In this document: positions 27,582 to 36,147 of the stretch, piece after piece | How positions within the stretch are numbered: the first letter of the stretch is position 1 | Layout of the letters: each line of letters begins with the position of its first letter | DNA from: Planococcus liqunii | Lineage (GTDB): Bacteria; Bacillota; Bacilli; Bacillales_A; Planococcaceae | NCBI RefSeq assembly: GCF_030413595.1 | Contig: NZ_CP129238.1 | Span: 3,472,001 to 3,536,000 of the forward strand | DNA length: 64,000 nucleotides | Direction of reading: 5' to 3' | The notes under the pieces: model-generated | Seen by the model: only the letters and a program-made list of their open reading frames with translations | The model's database searches: none | What the model was told of the DNA's origin: nothing | Position numbers and translations under genes: made by a program

Positions 27582-28769
27582 ATGAGTGTAACACTGAAAG
27601 AAAAAGGGAAATTAGACCCTTTGAAAGTATTTATTAAAGTAACGGCCGCTTTTCTGGTATCGGTCTTTTCAAGAAAGAAAGAACAGAAAAAAATTGCCTT
27701 GGTCGGCGGAAACCTTGGCGAAAAATACGAAGACAATGCGGCGATTTTCCATACATATTTGTACAATCATCATGCAGACCAGGTAACGGCATACTGGATG
27801 TATGACCCGAAGACCAGTTATGCAACGGACGGACAAATACCCAACGCCGTGCCGCTTGGAAGTTTCCGGAACTACCTGCTGTTTTTTAAAGCGGATTATA
27901 CGTTCCACGGACATTCGTTGATGTATGACATCGCCCCTTCGGTCGATAAGTTTTTATTTCTTAACCGGAAGACGATTATTACGCATGTCAGCCACGGCAT
28001 TGAAGGCTTCAAAAAAATCTTGATCCAAAAAGAAGATGTGCCGCTTTTGAAACGGACCAATTACTTTAACTGTGCGTCTGTATACGAGAAAGATTTAAAG
28101 CTGAACGAATGGAAAATTCCCGAACGCAAATTGATTGTCACGGGACTGCCCCGCTTTGACCGCTACGCTGACATCAAACCCGCTAAAGAAATGAAAAACA
28201 TCTTAATGATGATGACTTGGCGGGAATGGCTGTTTGATTTAAGCGAAGAAGAATTTATGCAAAGCGCTTATTTCAAAAACACCTTTGGGTTGATCAGCCA
28301 TCCCGGCATCCGCGAGCTGATTCAGCAGAACGGCTTGAAAATGCAGATTACGCTGCACCCATTCATGAAAAAGTTTAAAAAGCATTTTGTCGGCTTGGCA
28401 GACCCGGCAAGCGGCATCGAATTCCTGTCGTCGACGAATCCGTCCATTTCGCAGGCGATTGTCGAGAATGACATGCTGCTGACCGACATCACGAGCGTAT
28501 CGTGGGACTTTTTGTATTTGAATAAACCGATCATTTTCAATATGTTTGACCGTGAAGAATACTTAGCGCAGCGCGGCACTTATTTGAGCCTGGAAACGGA
28601 TTTGTACGGCTACAAAGCCGATACCATTGAGGAAGTTTATGCCTACCTGAAAAAAATTGTTGAAGAAGGCATTACGACGAACGACTGGTTCCCGAAAGCA
28701 ACTGACTACATCGATTATTTTGACCATCAGAATTGCCAGCGCCTGGCGAAAAGAGTTTTGGGCGTATAA
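27582..28769 (+). CDS. CDP-glycerol glycerophosphotransferase-family protein
   Basis: 395 residues from ATG 27582, preceded by AGGG; the open frame extends to a GTG at 27537 with no binding site. It belongs to the TagB/TagF-type family that adds glycerol-phosphate or ribitol-phosphate units to wall teichoic acid. Seen: THVSHGIEGFKKI (the HG position of the family), VTGLPRFDRY, ITLHPFMKKF and the signature LLTDITSVSWDFLYLNKP. No membrane segment except possible amphipathic N-terminus, fitting a peripheral membrane enzyme. No other teichoic-acid genes are nearby, so the acceptor is unknown; it may be a capsule or glycoprotein polymerase instead. Confidence 0.82.
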   Translation: MSVTLKEKGKLDPLKVFIKVTAAFLVSVFSRKKEQKKIALVGGNLGEKYEDNAAIFHTYLYNHHADQVTAYWMYDPKTSYATDGQIPNAVPLGSFRNYLLFFKADYTFHGHSLMYDIAPSVDKFLFLNRKTIITHVSHGIEGFKKILIQKEDVPLLKRTNYFNCASVYEKDLKLNEWKIPERKLIVTGLPRFDRYADIKPAKEMKNILMMMTWREWLFDLSEEEFMQSAYFKNTFGLISHPGIRELIQQNGLKMQITLHPFMKKFKKHFVGLADPASGIEFLSSTNPSISQAIVENDMLLTDITSVSWDFLYLNKPIIFNMFDREEYLAQRGTYLSLETDLYGYKADTIEEVYAYLKKIVEEGITTNDWFPKATDYIDYFDHQNCQRLAKRVLGV

Positions 28770-28773
28770 GAAC

Positions 28774-28815
28774 TACATGGAGCTGCCTTTCCAACGTCAG
28801 CTCCATGTATTTTTT
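28774..28815 (+). terminator. Terminator after the glycerophosphotransferase gene
   Basis: 11-12 bp stem TACATGGAGCTG / CAGCTCCATGTA followed by six T. Confidence 0.88.
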
Positions 28816-28907
28816 CCTCTTTATTAAATTGAATTTTCAATCAATAGATAATCTGATATGCTGGAGTGGCTATATTTATTTTGATTCTTAAACAAAGGGT
28901 GGGCGGC

Positions 28908-29618
28908 ATGGCAAAAGAATTATTTTTGGAAGACAGTTATTTAAAGGCCTGTAAAGCGGACATAACGGCGATAGACGGGGATAGAGTCACCCTTGACCAG
29001 ACAGTTTTCTACCCGGCCGGCGGCGGACAGGAAACCGATACCGGCCTGCTGTACCAGAACGGGCAAGAAGTGGCGGTAACGAACGTGAAAAAAGAAAACG
29101 GCGAAATCATCCACACCGTCAGTGCCCCTGAAAAACTGAAAGTTGGACCGGTGACTGCTCAAGTGGACTGGGAACGGAGATACCAGTTGATGAAGCACCA
29201 TACACTCCTCCACGTCATTTCTGCCGTGTTCCACCAGGAGCACGAGTCGCTATGCACCGGCAACCAGATCTATCCGGACAAAGCGCGGATCGACCTGACT
29301 GGCATCACTGAGCTAACGCCTGAAGAAATTAATGCACTTATTGCAAAAGCCAATGAGGAACTGGCGCGCAATCATCCCGTTACCATCCGCACTTTGCCAC
29401 GGGAAGAAGCGGAAAATATTTCGGGCATGATCAAGACCATCGTCAACTTGATCCCGGAAGCGGTCCGAGACATCCGGCTCGTCAAAATCGGCGACATCGA
29501 CGAACAAGCCTGCGGAGGCACCCACGTCAGTGAAACCGGGGCGGTCGGCCAGTTTGTCCTTGATAAAATCAAAAATAAAGGCAAAGGCGTCACCCGTTTG
29601 GAAGTCCGGACCGTCTAA
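28908..29618 (+). CDS. Alanyl-tRNA editing protein, AlaX family
   Basis: 236 residues from ATG 28908 (AAAGGGTGG upstream); the frame begins at 28866 without a site. It matches free-standing AlaRS editing domains that deacylate Ser-tRNA(Ala) or Gly-tRNA(Ala). Metal-binding residues are visible: His98 and His102 in KHHTLLHVISA, and Cys202 and His206 in EQACGGTHVSE. The N-terminal half (TVFYPAGGGQETDTGLL) is the AlaX-M type beta-barrel region. Monocistronic. Confidence 0.9.
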   Translation: MAKELFLEDSYLKACKADITAIDGDRVTLDQTVFYPAGGGQETDTGLLYQNGQEVAVTNVKKENGEIIHTVSAPEKLKVGPVTAQVDWERRYQLMKHHTLLHVISAVFHQEHESLCTGNQIYPDKARIDLTGITELTPEEINALIAKANEELARNHPVTIRTLPREEAENISGMIKTIVNLIPEAVRDIRLVKIGDIDEQACGGTHVSETGAVGQFVLDKIKNKGKGVTRLEVRTV

Positions 29619-29621
29619 ACG

Positions 29622-29656
29622 AAAACCATCCCTCACGTTGTGTGAGGGATGGTTTT
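29622..29656 (+). terminator. Bidirectional terminator between alaX-type gene and exoA
   Basis: Stem AAAACCATCCCTCACG / TGTGAGGGATGGTTTT with three-base loop, T-runs on both strands. It overlaps the exoA stop codon. Confidence 0.9.
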
Positions 29657-30410
29657 ATAAAGCAATGTTCAGTTCGACGGGACAATGGTCCGATCCCCAA
29701 ACGTCTTTATGAATTTTCGCGCCTTCAAGAATGGGAGCCAAGCCTTCAGAAGCGATGAAATAATCAATTCGCCACCCAACGTTCTTTTCGCGGCAATTCG
29801 AGCGGTACGACCACCAGGAATAACTGCCCGCCTGTTCCGGATAAAAATAGCGGAACGTGTCGACAAATCCGCTATTCAGGAAATCCGTCATTTTTCCTCT
29901 TTCTTCTGGAGTGAAGCCAGAATTTTTCAGGTTTGCCCGCGGATTTTTCAAGTCGATTTCCTGATGGGCCACATTCAAGTCGCCGCACATGATCACCGGC
30001 TTTTGCCGGTCCAGTTCTTTTATATAGGAAAGAATGGCGTCTTCCCATTCCAGGCGGTAATCGAGCCGCAGCAAGCCATGCTGGGAATTCGGCGTGTAGA
30101 CGGTCACCACGAAATGCGTGTCGTATTCGAGCGTGATGATGCGCCCTTCTGTATCGTGCTCTTCAATCCCAAGGCCATAATAGACAGCAAGCGGCTCTTG
30201 TTTTGTAAAAATCGCTGTACCCGAATAGCCTTTTTTCTCCGCGTAATTCCAGTATGTATGGTATCCTGGAAGATTCATTTCAATCTGGCCTTCCTGCAGC
30301 TTTATTTCCTGCAGGCAGAACACATCCGCATCTACAGCCTCAAAAAAATCCATAAACCCTTTTTTCACCACGGCCCGCAAGCCGTTGACATTCCACGAAA
30401 TCAGCTTCAA
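29655..30410 (-). CDS. exoA: Exodeoxyribonuclease III / AP endonuclease
   Basis: 251 residues starting at a TTG (30410) with AAGAAGG eight bases upstream. Xth/ExoA family for base-excision repair. Catalytic and metal-binding motifs: SWNVNGLRA, CLQEIKLQEGQIE, CGDLNVAHQEIDLKNP, and WRIDYFIASEGL with SDHCPVELNI at the end. The full set of conserved residues is present. Confidence 0.94.
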   Translation of the reverse strand: MKLISWNVNGLRAVVKKGFMDFFEAVDADVFCLQEIKLQEGQIEMNLPGYHTYWNYAEKKGYSGTAIFTKQEPLAVYYGLGIEEHDTEGRIITLEYDTHFVVTVYTPNSQHGLLRLDYRLEWEDAILSYIKELDRQKPVIMCGDLNVAHQEIDLKNPRANLKNSGFTPEERGKMTDFLNSGFVDTFRYFYPEQAGSYSWWSYRSNCREKNVGWRIDYFIASEGLAPILEGAKIHKDVWGSDHCPVELNIAL

Positions 30411-30618
30411 AACACTTACCTTCTTTCATTCAGATACTTTCAGTTTATCGGAAGATCCGGCCTCTCTCAAACAAAGTGTTTTCCACGAGAGAGGCGTTAC
30501 AGTTAATTGCCATCCGTAATAACATTTTGTAAAATTTCAGTGAATTCAAAGAATGTTGCATCATTTTCGCTTATCATCTTGTACAATGGATTTATCTGGT
30601 ACTTAAGGGGAATGAGAC

Positions 30619-31896
30619 ATGAAAAAATTCACCAAGGAAGAGAAAAGCTGGGCGTTTTACGACTGGGGAAGTTCCGCTTATTCCATAATTATCACCACCG
30701 CTGTCTTCCCATTGTTCTATAAAAATGCGGCTACTGAAGCAGGCGTCAGCCTGTCGGATTCCACCGCTTATCTCGGCTATACAATTGCCATCTTCACGTT
30801 CATTTTAGCGCTGATCGGCCCTATTTTAGGTACCCTCGCCGATTACGAAGGCATGAAGCGAAAATTCTTCACGGTGTTCTTCCTGCTCGGCACCATTTCT
30901 ACGGCGATGCTGGCGTTCATCCCAAGCGACAACTGGCTGATGCTTCTGGTCTGCTACACATTTGCCGCTCTTGGGGCTACGGGCGCCAATGTATTTTACG
31001 ACGCTTTTATCGTCGATGTGACGACGGAAAAACGGATGAACAATGTCTCCGCGTTCGGCTACGGCCTTGGCTACATCGGATCGACGATTCCATTTATCCT
31101 GTCAATTGCCGTTATCTTAATGGCAAGCAACGGCGTAATTCCGATTTCAACGATCAACGCAAGCCGCATCGCATTTCTGCTGACGGCCATCTGGTGGGTG
31201 GCGTTCTCGCTGCCCCTGTTCCGCAATGTACGCCAGCGTTATTTCATCGAGAAAGAACCGAATCCGGTGGCGCAAAGCTTCAAACGCCTCAGCAAAACCA
31301 TCCGGGAAATCCGCCAGTACCGTGCGCTGTTCCTGTTTTTGCTGGCTTATTTCTTCTATATCGACGGCGTCGGCACGATCATTTCGATGTCGACCGCTTA
31401 CGGGACGGATCTTGGGCTGTCGTCGACCAGTCTGCTGATTGTCCTATTTGTAACCCAAGTAGTGGCCGCGCCGTTTGCCATTTTGTACGGCCGACTGTCG
31501 GAGCGCTTTACCGGCAAGAAGATGCTGTACGTCGGAATTTGCGTGTATATTGTCGTCTGCATCTATGCCTTCTTCCTGGAAACGATCACCGATTTCTGGA
31601 TTCTGGCCATGCTTGTCGCCACCAGCCAAGGCGGCATCCAGGCACTTAGCCGCTCGTACTTCGGGAAACTCGTACCGAAAGAGAACTCCAATGAATTTTT
31701 CGGGTTCTACAATATCTTCGGCAAATTTGCCGCCATCCTGGGACCGCTTCTGGTAGCTGTCACTTCCCAGATCACCGGGAACTCCAGCATGGGCGTCTTC
31801 AGCCTCGTCGTCTTGTTCGTCATAGGCCTCGTGATTCTGTCGCGCGTGCCGGAACCGGTTCCGCATGCACCGGTCGATGAAGTGGCTCCTGATTAA
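30619..31896 (+). CDS. MFS transporter, UMF1/Atg22-like
   Basis: 425 residues, 12 membrane segments. The N-terminus KSWAFYDWGSSAYSIIITTA is characteristic of UMF1 (Atg22-like) MFS proteins, as is the later ATSQGGIQALSRSYFGKLVP. The substrate in bacteria is not established; related proteins are linked to amino-acid efflux. The start has AAGGGGA upstream. Monocistronic with a terminator. Confidence 0.88.
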   Translation: MKKFTKEEKSWAFYDWGSSAYSIIITTAVFPLFYKNAATEAGVSLSDSTAYLGYTIAIFTFILALIGPILGTLADYEGMKRKFFTVFFLLGTISTAMLAFIPSDNWLMLLVCYTFAALGATGANVFYDAFIVDVTTEKRMNNVSAFGYGLGYIGSTIPFILSIAVILMASNGVIPISTINASRIAFLLTAIWWVAFSLPLFRNVRQRYFIEKEPNPVAQSFKRLSKTIREIRQYRALFLFLLAYFFYIDGVGTIISMSTAYGTDLGLSSTSLLIVLFVTQVVAAPFAILYGRLSERFTGKKMLYVGICVYIVVCIYAFFLETITDFWILAMLVATSQGGIQALSRSYFGKLVPKENSNEFFGFYNIFGKFAAILGPLLVAVTSQITGNSSMGVFSLVVLFVIGLVILSRVPEPVPHAPVDEVAPD

Positions 31897-31902
31897 TTGT
31901 TG

Positions 31903-31939
31903 AAAAACCCGATCCGGCGCTTGCCGGGTCGGGTTTTTT
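31903..31939 (+). terminator. Terminator after the UMF1 transporter
   Basis: Nested stem AAAACCCGA-CCGGC / GCCGG-TCGGGTTTT followed by six T. Confidence 0.88.
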
Positions 31940-31941
31940 AT

Positions 31942-32046
31942 GAGTTGGGCGTAAGTGGATTGGAGTTGGGCGTAACCCGGTGAAAGACGGGCATAAACTT
32001 GATGGAGTTGGGCATAAAGCCGCCCGAGCTCCTAATGGGACTTGCC
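31942..32046. repeat. Array A: 21-bp-period degenerate repeats upstream of NERD gene 1
   Basis: Units begin at 31942, 31963, 31984, 32005 and (degenerate) 32026, exactly 21 bases apart. The first 13 bases are conserved (GAGTTGGGCGTAA, GAGTTGGGCGTAA, AAGACGGGCATAA, GAGTTGGGCATAA) and the remaining eight vary. It sits between the UMF1 terminator and the NERD gene. No reading frame runs sensibly through it. Confidence 0.8.
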
Positions 32047-32156
32047 AATTCTCATTTTTGCGCCTTTTTCCGGTTCCAAATATTTATTATGGCAAGAAGT
32101 ATAGCCACCTTCTTTCTTGCATGTTAAGGTTTTATTTAAAAAATGGAGGGATGGCC

Positions 32157-33122
32157 TTGATTTTAAAGACAAGAGGAATTTCGCTCGAACGGGAGCGGCT
32201 CGAGGTGCTGCTCCGGCGGCTGCCGAAAACGCATGCTTTATACAAGGATGCAAAAGAAGATTACTACAACGATTCCGCCGGGATTGGCGGCGAACAGCGT
32301 TTCGATGATTATGTGGCCTCCAGCCGGTTGCCTTATCCCCATATTTTCCTTCATAATGTGTCATTGAGGTCTTTTCAGGCTTTCCAATTGGATTCGCTGA
32401 TGATTACGCCGTGGTGCCTTTATATCTTCGAAGTCAAAAACATGAGCGGCCGCCTCCGCTTCCAGCAATCTCCCCTGCAGCTTATCCAGACCAAAGATGA
32501 CGGCAGCGTCATTGGCCGCAAAAGCCCCATCGAGCAGATCGACACCAACGAATGGCTGTTGGATGAATGGCTCCGAGCTTCCGGCATCTATATGCCGCTG
32601 CGCTCTGTGCTGGTCCTTTCCTATCCGAAACAAATACCCGAAAACGTCCCTGACACCCACACCATTCTGTTTTCCCACCAGTTGCCGATGTTCCTCAACA
32701 AACTCCGCAGTGAATCAGCAGTCATAGATCTTGGTGAAATGGCCAAGCTGGCGAATAAAATTTTTACAGCTCATTCGGATTATGTACCCAAGCCGATCTG
32801 CAGCAATCCGGCCTACCCGCTACAGGCGATGATCCGCGGCGTATGGTGCGTGGCATGCGGGCGGATCGGCATGAAGCGGACTTATGGCACCTGGCTTTGT
32901 CCATTCTGCGGGGATTCCGATAAACAAGCCCATGTCCAGGCCATTCAAGACTGGCACCGGCTGACCGGCGGGCCGATCACGAACCGGATGTGCCGGGAAG
33001 TGCTGCAGATTGAGGACCGCCATTTGGCTAAACGGCTTTTGCGTGACATGGATTTGAAGAAAACGGGGAATTTTAAGGGTGCAGAATACGTTTTGGAGGC
33101 GAGTTGCTCGTATAGGGAGTGA
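32157..33122 (+). CDS. NERD nuclease-domain protein with zinc ribbon, copy 1
   Basis: 321 residues from a TTG at 32157 with GGAGGG six bases upstream (an ATG at 32151 is adjacent to the ribosome binding site and too close). Residues about 45-165 are a NERD domain, a PD-(D/E)XK-type predicted nuclease: GIGGEQRFDDY, then LDSLMITPWCLYIFEVKNMSG with the D...EVK signature. A CXXC...CXXC zinc ribbon (WCVACGRIGMKRTYG then WLCPFCGDSD) follows, and a C-terminal helical part (CREVLQIEDRHLAKRLLRDM). A paralogue of the same layout lies at 55912-56865. The last six codons and the stop (SCSYRE) are made by the first unit of repeat array B, so the natural C-terminus has been altered or extended. Function unproven. 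Confidence 0.8.
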   Translation: MILKTRGISLERERLEVLLRRLPKTHALYKDAKEDYYNDSAGIGGEQRFDDYVASSRLPYPHIFLHNVSLRSFQAFQLDSLMITPWCLYIFEVKNMSGRLRFQQSPLQLIQTKDDGSVIGRKSPIEQIDTNEWLLDEWLRASGIYMPLRSVLVLSYPKQIPENVPDTHTILFSHQLPMFLNKLRSESAVIDLGEMAKLANKIFTAHSDYVPKPICSNPAYPLQAMIRGVWCVACGRIGMKRTYGTWLCPFCGDSDKQAHVQAIQDWHRLTGGPITNRMCREVLQIEDRHLAKRLLRDMDLKKTGNFKGAEYVLEASCSYRE

Positions 33123-33206
33123 AGTTGCTCGTATATGCCCCGTAGTTGCTCATATATGACTCAAAGTTGCTCGTAACACACCTGCAGACGCTCGTAAATG
33201 AAAACA
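33102..33206. repeat. Array B: 21-bp-period repeats overlapping the 3' end of NERD gene 1
   Basis: Five units at 33102, 33123, 33144, 33165 and 33186. The first 11 bases are nearly constant (AGTTGCTCGTA three times in full, AGTTGCTCATA once, AGACGCTCGTA once); the following 10 are variable. The first unit lies in the NERD coding region and contains its stop codon. Confidence 0.85.
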
Positions 33207-33208
33207 CA

Positions 33209-33246
33209 AAAAACCCGGCAGCCATTTCAGCGGCTGCCGGGTTTTT
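33209..33246. terminator. Bidirectional terminator between convergent NERD and YtxH-type genes
   Basis: Perfect 15-bp stem AAAAACCCGGCAGCC / GGCTGCCGGGTTTTT. Confidence 0.9.
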
Positions 33247-33252
33247 CAACGC

Positions 33253-34095
33253 TTATTTTTTATTGTTTTTATTCGCTTCCGTGGAAACGATTGTAGCTCC
33301 GCCTGATGCATTTGTTGTTACATCTGCATCGCCAAGCTCTACTACTTCAATCGAGCCCTTGTCTTTAGAAGCTTCTTTATCAGCTTTTTTGATTTCTTTT
33401 TCAGCCTGTTTTTCAGCTTTTTCGTGTTCTTTTTGCGCTTTTTCTTCAGCTTTTGCTTCTTGTTTAACGACTTTTTCCTGCTTTTTGAGTTCTTTTGTTT
33501 CCTGCATTTCCTGGCGTTTTGCCTTCAAATTGTCCACTGGACCTTTGACTTTTTCTTTGACAGTGCTTGTTACACCGCTTGTTTTCTCTTTAGCTTGCCC
33601 AAGCGTGTCTTTTGCTTTCTCGGTAACGCCGCTTGTCTTTTCTTTCACTTGGCCGACAGTGCCTTTGGCTTTTTCCGTAACGCCGCCAAGCTTTTCTTTC
33701 GTATCGGAAGTTTTTTCTTTTACAACCGCCTGCATTTCTTTGCCGCTCTTCGGAGTCAATAGGAGACCAGCTGCTGCGCCGACAATGGCTCCAGTCGCTG
33801 CACCTTTAAGGAATGAACTGCCGGTGATTCCGCCGCTTGAAGGGGGAGCCGGGATTTTGCCGATGCGGACAAGGCGTTCTTCCACTTCATCGACGATTTC
33901 TTCCAACGTGCGGCCTTTAGCTTCAACAAGAGGAACATTCATGTGAAAATCCGTTAAGTCCTCTTTGTCTCTGACGACTACACAGTCATAATCCATCGCT
34001 TCTGTTTTGTCTTCCAACATCTCAGCTTCGTAGCCTCTTTTTTGCAATGCTTCTTTTACAGATGTAAACGGTTCTTCTACTGCAATTTTCACCAT
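33253..34095 (-). CDS. YkuS-like / YtxH / LEA-like stress protein
   Basis: 280 residues from ATG 34095 (AAGGAG 11 bases upstream). Three parts: residues 1-75 resemble the small YkuS (UPF0180) protein (KIAVEEPFTSVKEALQKRGY); residues about 90-120 are a glycine-rich YtxH-type membrane-active segment (FLKGAATGAIVGAAAGLLLT) followed by PKSGKEM; the rest is a long Lys/Glu/Ala/Thr-rich region with 11-to-16-residue repeats (VKEKTSGVTEKAKDTLGQAK) like LEA or apolipoprotein-type amphipathic helices, then a Lys/Glu coiled coil. A SigB-like promoter upstream fits a desiccation or salt stress role. The fusion of YkuS and YtxH domains is unusual. Confidence 0.78.
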   Translation of the reverse strand: MVKIAVEEPFTSVKEALQKRGYEAEMLEDKTEAMDYDCVVVRDKEDLTDFHMNVPLVEAKGRTLEEIVDEVEERLVRIGKIPAPPSSGGITGSSFLKGAATGAIVGAAAGLLLTPKSGKEMQAVVKEKTSDTKEKLGGVTEKAKGTVGQVKEKTSGVTEKAKDTLGQAKEKTSGVTSTVKEKVKGPVDNLKAKRQEMQETKELKKQEKVVKQEAKAEEKAQKEHEKAEKQAEKEIKKADKEASKDKGSIEVVELGDADVTTNASGGATIVSTEANKNNKK

Positions 34096-34135
34096 AATCT
34101 TGTCCACTCCTTTTTGAAATGTGTTTATCCCTGTA

Positions 34136-34162
34136 TTTCCCCCTAATTCCTTACAACTAAAC
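34136..34162 (-). promoter_or_regulatory. SigB-like promoter of the YkuS/YtxH gene
   Basis: Minus strand GTTTAG (34162-34157), 15-base spacer, GGGAAA (34141-34136), close to GTTTWW-N12-15-GGGWAW. Confidence 0.6.
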
Positions 34163-34185
34163 ACATTGCGGAGAATGAAATATTT

Positions 34186-34674
34186 TTAATTTAACTGTAA
34201 TTTAGAATGGTTGCGCAAAAGCTTCTTCACGACCACCGCTCCGAGCACAGCCCCGGACAGGCTGGAGATGAAAAAAGGCGGCAGGAAAAACAGAGCGGCA
34301 AGGTCTGTGCCCATTAAAATCCGTGCATAAGGAACGGCAACGAGCGAAGCGATGATTCCTGTCCCCACTATTTCCCCCGCAGCCGCAAACCAGACTTTGC
34401 CGAACTTGGCATACATCACGCCGGCAATGAGCGCCCCGATCATCCCTCCCGGAAAAGCGAGGAGCGAGCCGGTTCCTGTCAGCACCCGGACGACTGCCGT
34501 CAAAAAGGCAATGAGCAGTGCCGGCCCCGGCCCCAGGAGAACCGCTGCGATGACATTCATCGCATGCTGGATCGGATAGGCGCGCGCGATGCCTGCCGGA
34601 AAGGAGACAAATGCTGAACCGGCGACACTGATCGCTACGAACATGGCAATCAGCACCATTTTTCTGGTGGTCAT
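34186..34674 (-). CDS. thiW: ThiW, predicted thiazole transporter (ECF S component)
   Basis: 162 residues, about five membrane segments. The family signature FVSFPAGIARAYPIQHAMNV is present. ThiW proteins are substrate-binding S components of energy-coupling-factor importers for hydroxyethylthiazole; the shared EcfA/T module would be elsewhere. It overlaps thiE by four bases (ATGA) with only a weak binding site, so it is translationally coupled. Last gene of the TPP-riboswitch operon. Confidence 0.9.
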   Translation of the reverse strand: MTTRKMVLIAMFVAISVAGSAFVSFPAGIARAYPIQHAMNVIAAVLLGPGPALLIAFLTAVVRVLTGTGSLLAFPGGMIGALIAGVMYAKFGKVWFAAAGEIVGTGIIASLVAVPYARILMGTDLAALFFLPPFFISSLSGAVLGAVVVKKLLRNHSKLQLN

Positions 34675-35327
34675 TTTTCAGCACCTGCCTTTATCGATTC
34701 GCTAAATCGCCTGATTTGGAGCGTAATGCTTTCCGCCTGCACAATGGCGGAAATTACAGCCACTCCGTCCGCTCCTGCCGCCCACACCTGTCCGGCATTA
34801 TCAGGCGTGATGCCCCCGATGCCGATCACCGGGAGTCCGGGATAGCGGTTTTTCACAGCTAGAATCCCGGAAGTACCCGCCGGACTTTTTGCATCCGCTT
34901 TGGACTGTGTGCCAAAAACCGGACCCATGCCGACATAGTCTGCCCCGCTAAGTAGGGCTTTTCCCGCTTCTTCCAAGGAATGCACGGAGACGCCCAAAAT
35001 CTTGTCGGGGCCTACTAAGCGCCTTGCTGCGTTTGCTTCCATGTCTTCCTGTCCAATATGGATGCCGTCAGCATCAAGTGTACGTGCAAGCTCCACATCG
35101 TCATTGACGATAAACGGCACGTTGTATGCGCGGCACAGCCGTTGGCATTCCGCCGCAAAATCCAGCAGCAACTCTCCAGTCAAAGCATCTGCTCCTTTTT
35201 CCCTTAATTGGAAACAGTTGATGCCTCCTGCCAAAGCTGCTTCCAGAATTTCCAGCGCATCCCGCCCCGGTGTATTCTGGCTGCCCATTATAAAGTATAT
35301 AGCAGGCTTACTGAATAACTTGGACAT
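34671..35327 (-). CDS. thiE: Thiamine-phosphate synthase
   Basis: 218 residues from ATG 35327 (GGAGG upstream), overlapping thiD by 20 bases. TIM-barrel enzyme joining HMP-pyrophosphate and thiazole phosphate. Motifs: INCFQLREKGADA, FIVNDDVELA, DGIHIGQEDM, YVGMGPVFGTQSKADA, and VIGIGGITPDN. The upstream extension to 35399 is in the thiD coding region. Confidence 0.95.
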   Translation of the reverse strand: MSKLFSKPAIYFIMGSQNTPGRDALEILEAALAGGINCFQLREKGADALTGELLLDFAAECQRLCRAYNVPFIVNDDVELARTLDADGIHIGQEDMEANAARRLVGPDKILGVSVHSLEEAGKALLSGADYVGMGPVFGTQSKADAKSPAGTSGILAVKNRYPGLPVIGIGGITPDNAGQVWAAGADGVAVISAIVQAESITLQIRRFSESIKAGAEK

Positions 35328-36147
35328 GTTCAACGCCTCCATTTCTGCGCACATATGCCTGGTAGGCTGCATGATTGGTCGGACCGTGTCCGGCGCCAAT
35401 ATGCAATTCCTCGCTGAGCGCTGCCTGGATAAACTGCTTCGCCGTGCAAATGGCGCTTTCCACCGGCTGACCCTTAGCCAGTTCCGCCGTCAGCGCCGCT
35501 GCAAACGTGCAGCCGGTTCCATGGGTCTGGCTGGTGTTGATGCGCGGTGAACGAAAAAGCCGTTCTTCTCCGTTCCGTGCGAGGTAATAGTCTTCTGCCA
35601 CTTCCAGGTTTTCGGCATGGCCGCCTTTGATGACAACCGACGCTGCGCCAAACGACAAGATCTTTTCGGCTGCCCGCTTCCTTGACGTTTCGTCATAGAT
35701 GGAAACACCGCTGATTGCTTCCGCTTCCGGAAGATTTGGCGTCACGACTAAGGCAAGCGGCAGCAAATGCTCTTTCAGTGCCTCCAACGCTTCCTGCTGC
35801 AAGAGGCTTGCACCGCCTTTGGCAATCATGACCGGGTCCACCACAAGGTTCTTCCAGCCATATTGCCGGATGGCAGAAGCGGTCTCTTTGATGGCTGCCG
35901 CATCAAACAGCATGCCTGTCTTCAATGCCGCAATCTGAAAATCCTCTCCGACGGCCCGCAGCTGTTCCCTCACTCCATATACCGGCACCGGATAAATGCC
36001 CGTAACGCCAAGCGTGTTCTGCGCAGTCACGGCTGTAATAACCGACGTAGAATAAACCCCCAGTTCCTGAAACGTCTTAATGTCCGCCTGGATGCCTGCC
36101 CCTCCTCCTGAATCGGATCCGGCAATGGTCAATGTTTGTGGCATCAT
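35308..36147 (-). CDS. thiD: HMP kinase / HMP-phosphate kinase
   Basis: 279 residues. Ribokinase-fold: [20 protein letters not shown] at the N-terminus, the substrate Met region [20 protein letters not shown], and the catalytic [15 protein letters not shown] anion hole. It phosphorylates hydroxymethylpyrimidine twice. The ATG at 36147 overlaps the thiM stop by four bases. Confidence 0.95.
   Translation of the reverse strand: MMPQTLTIAGSDSGGGAGIQADIKTFQELGVYSTSVITAVTAQNTLGVTGIYPVPVYGVREQLRAVGEDFQIAALKTGMLFDAAAIKETASAIRQYGWKNLVVDPVMIAKGGASLLQQEALEALKEHLLPLALVVTPNLPEAEAISGVSIYDETSRKRAAEKILSFGAASVVIKGGHAENLEVAEDYYLARNGEERLFRSPRINTSQTHGTGCTFAAALTAELAKGQPVESAICTAKQFIQAALSEELHIGAGHGPTNHAAYQAYVRRNGGVEHVQVIQ

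Noticed and set aside
31942..33206. The 21-bp arrays as a CRISPR
   Set aside because: The constant part is 11-13 bases and the variable part 8-10, far below CRISPR repeat and spacer lengths; no cas genes are present.
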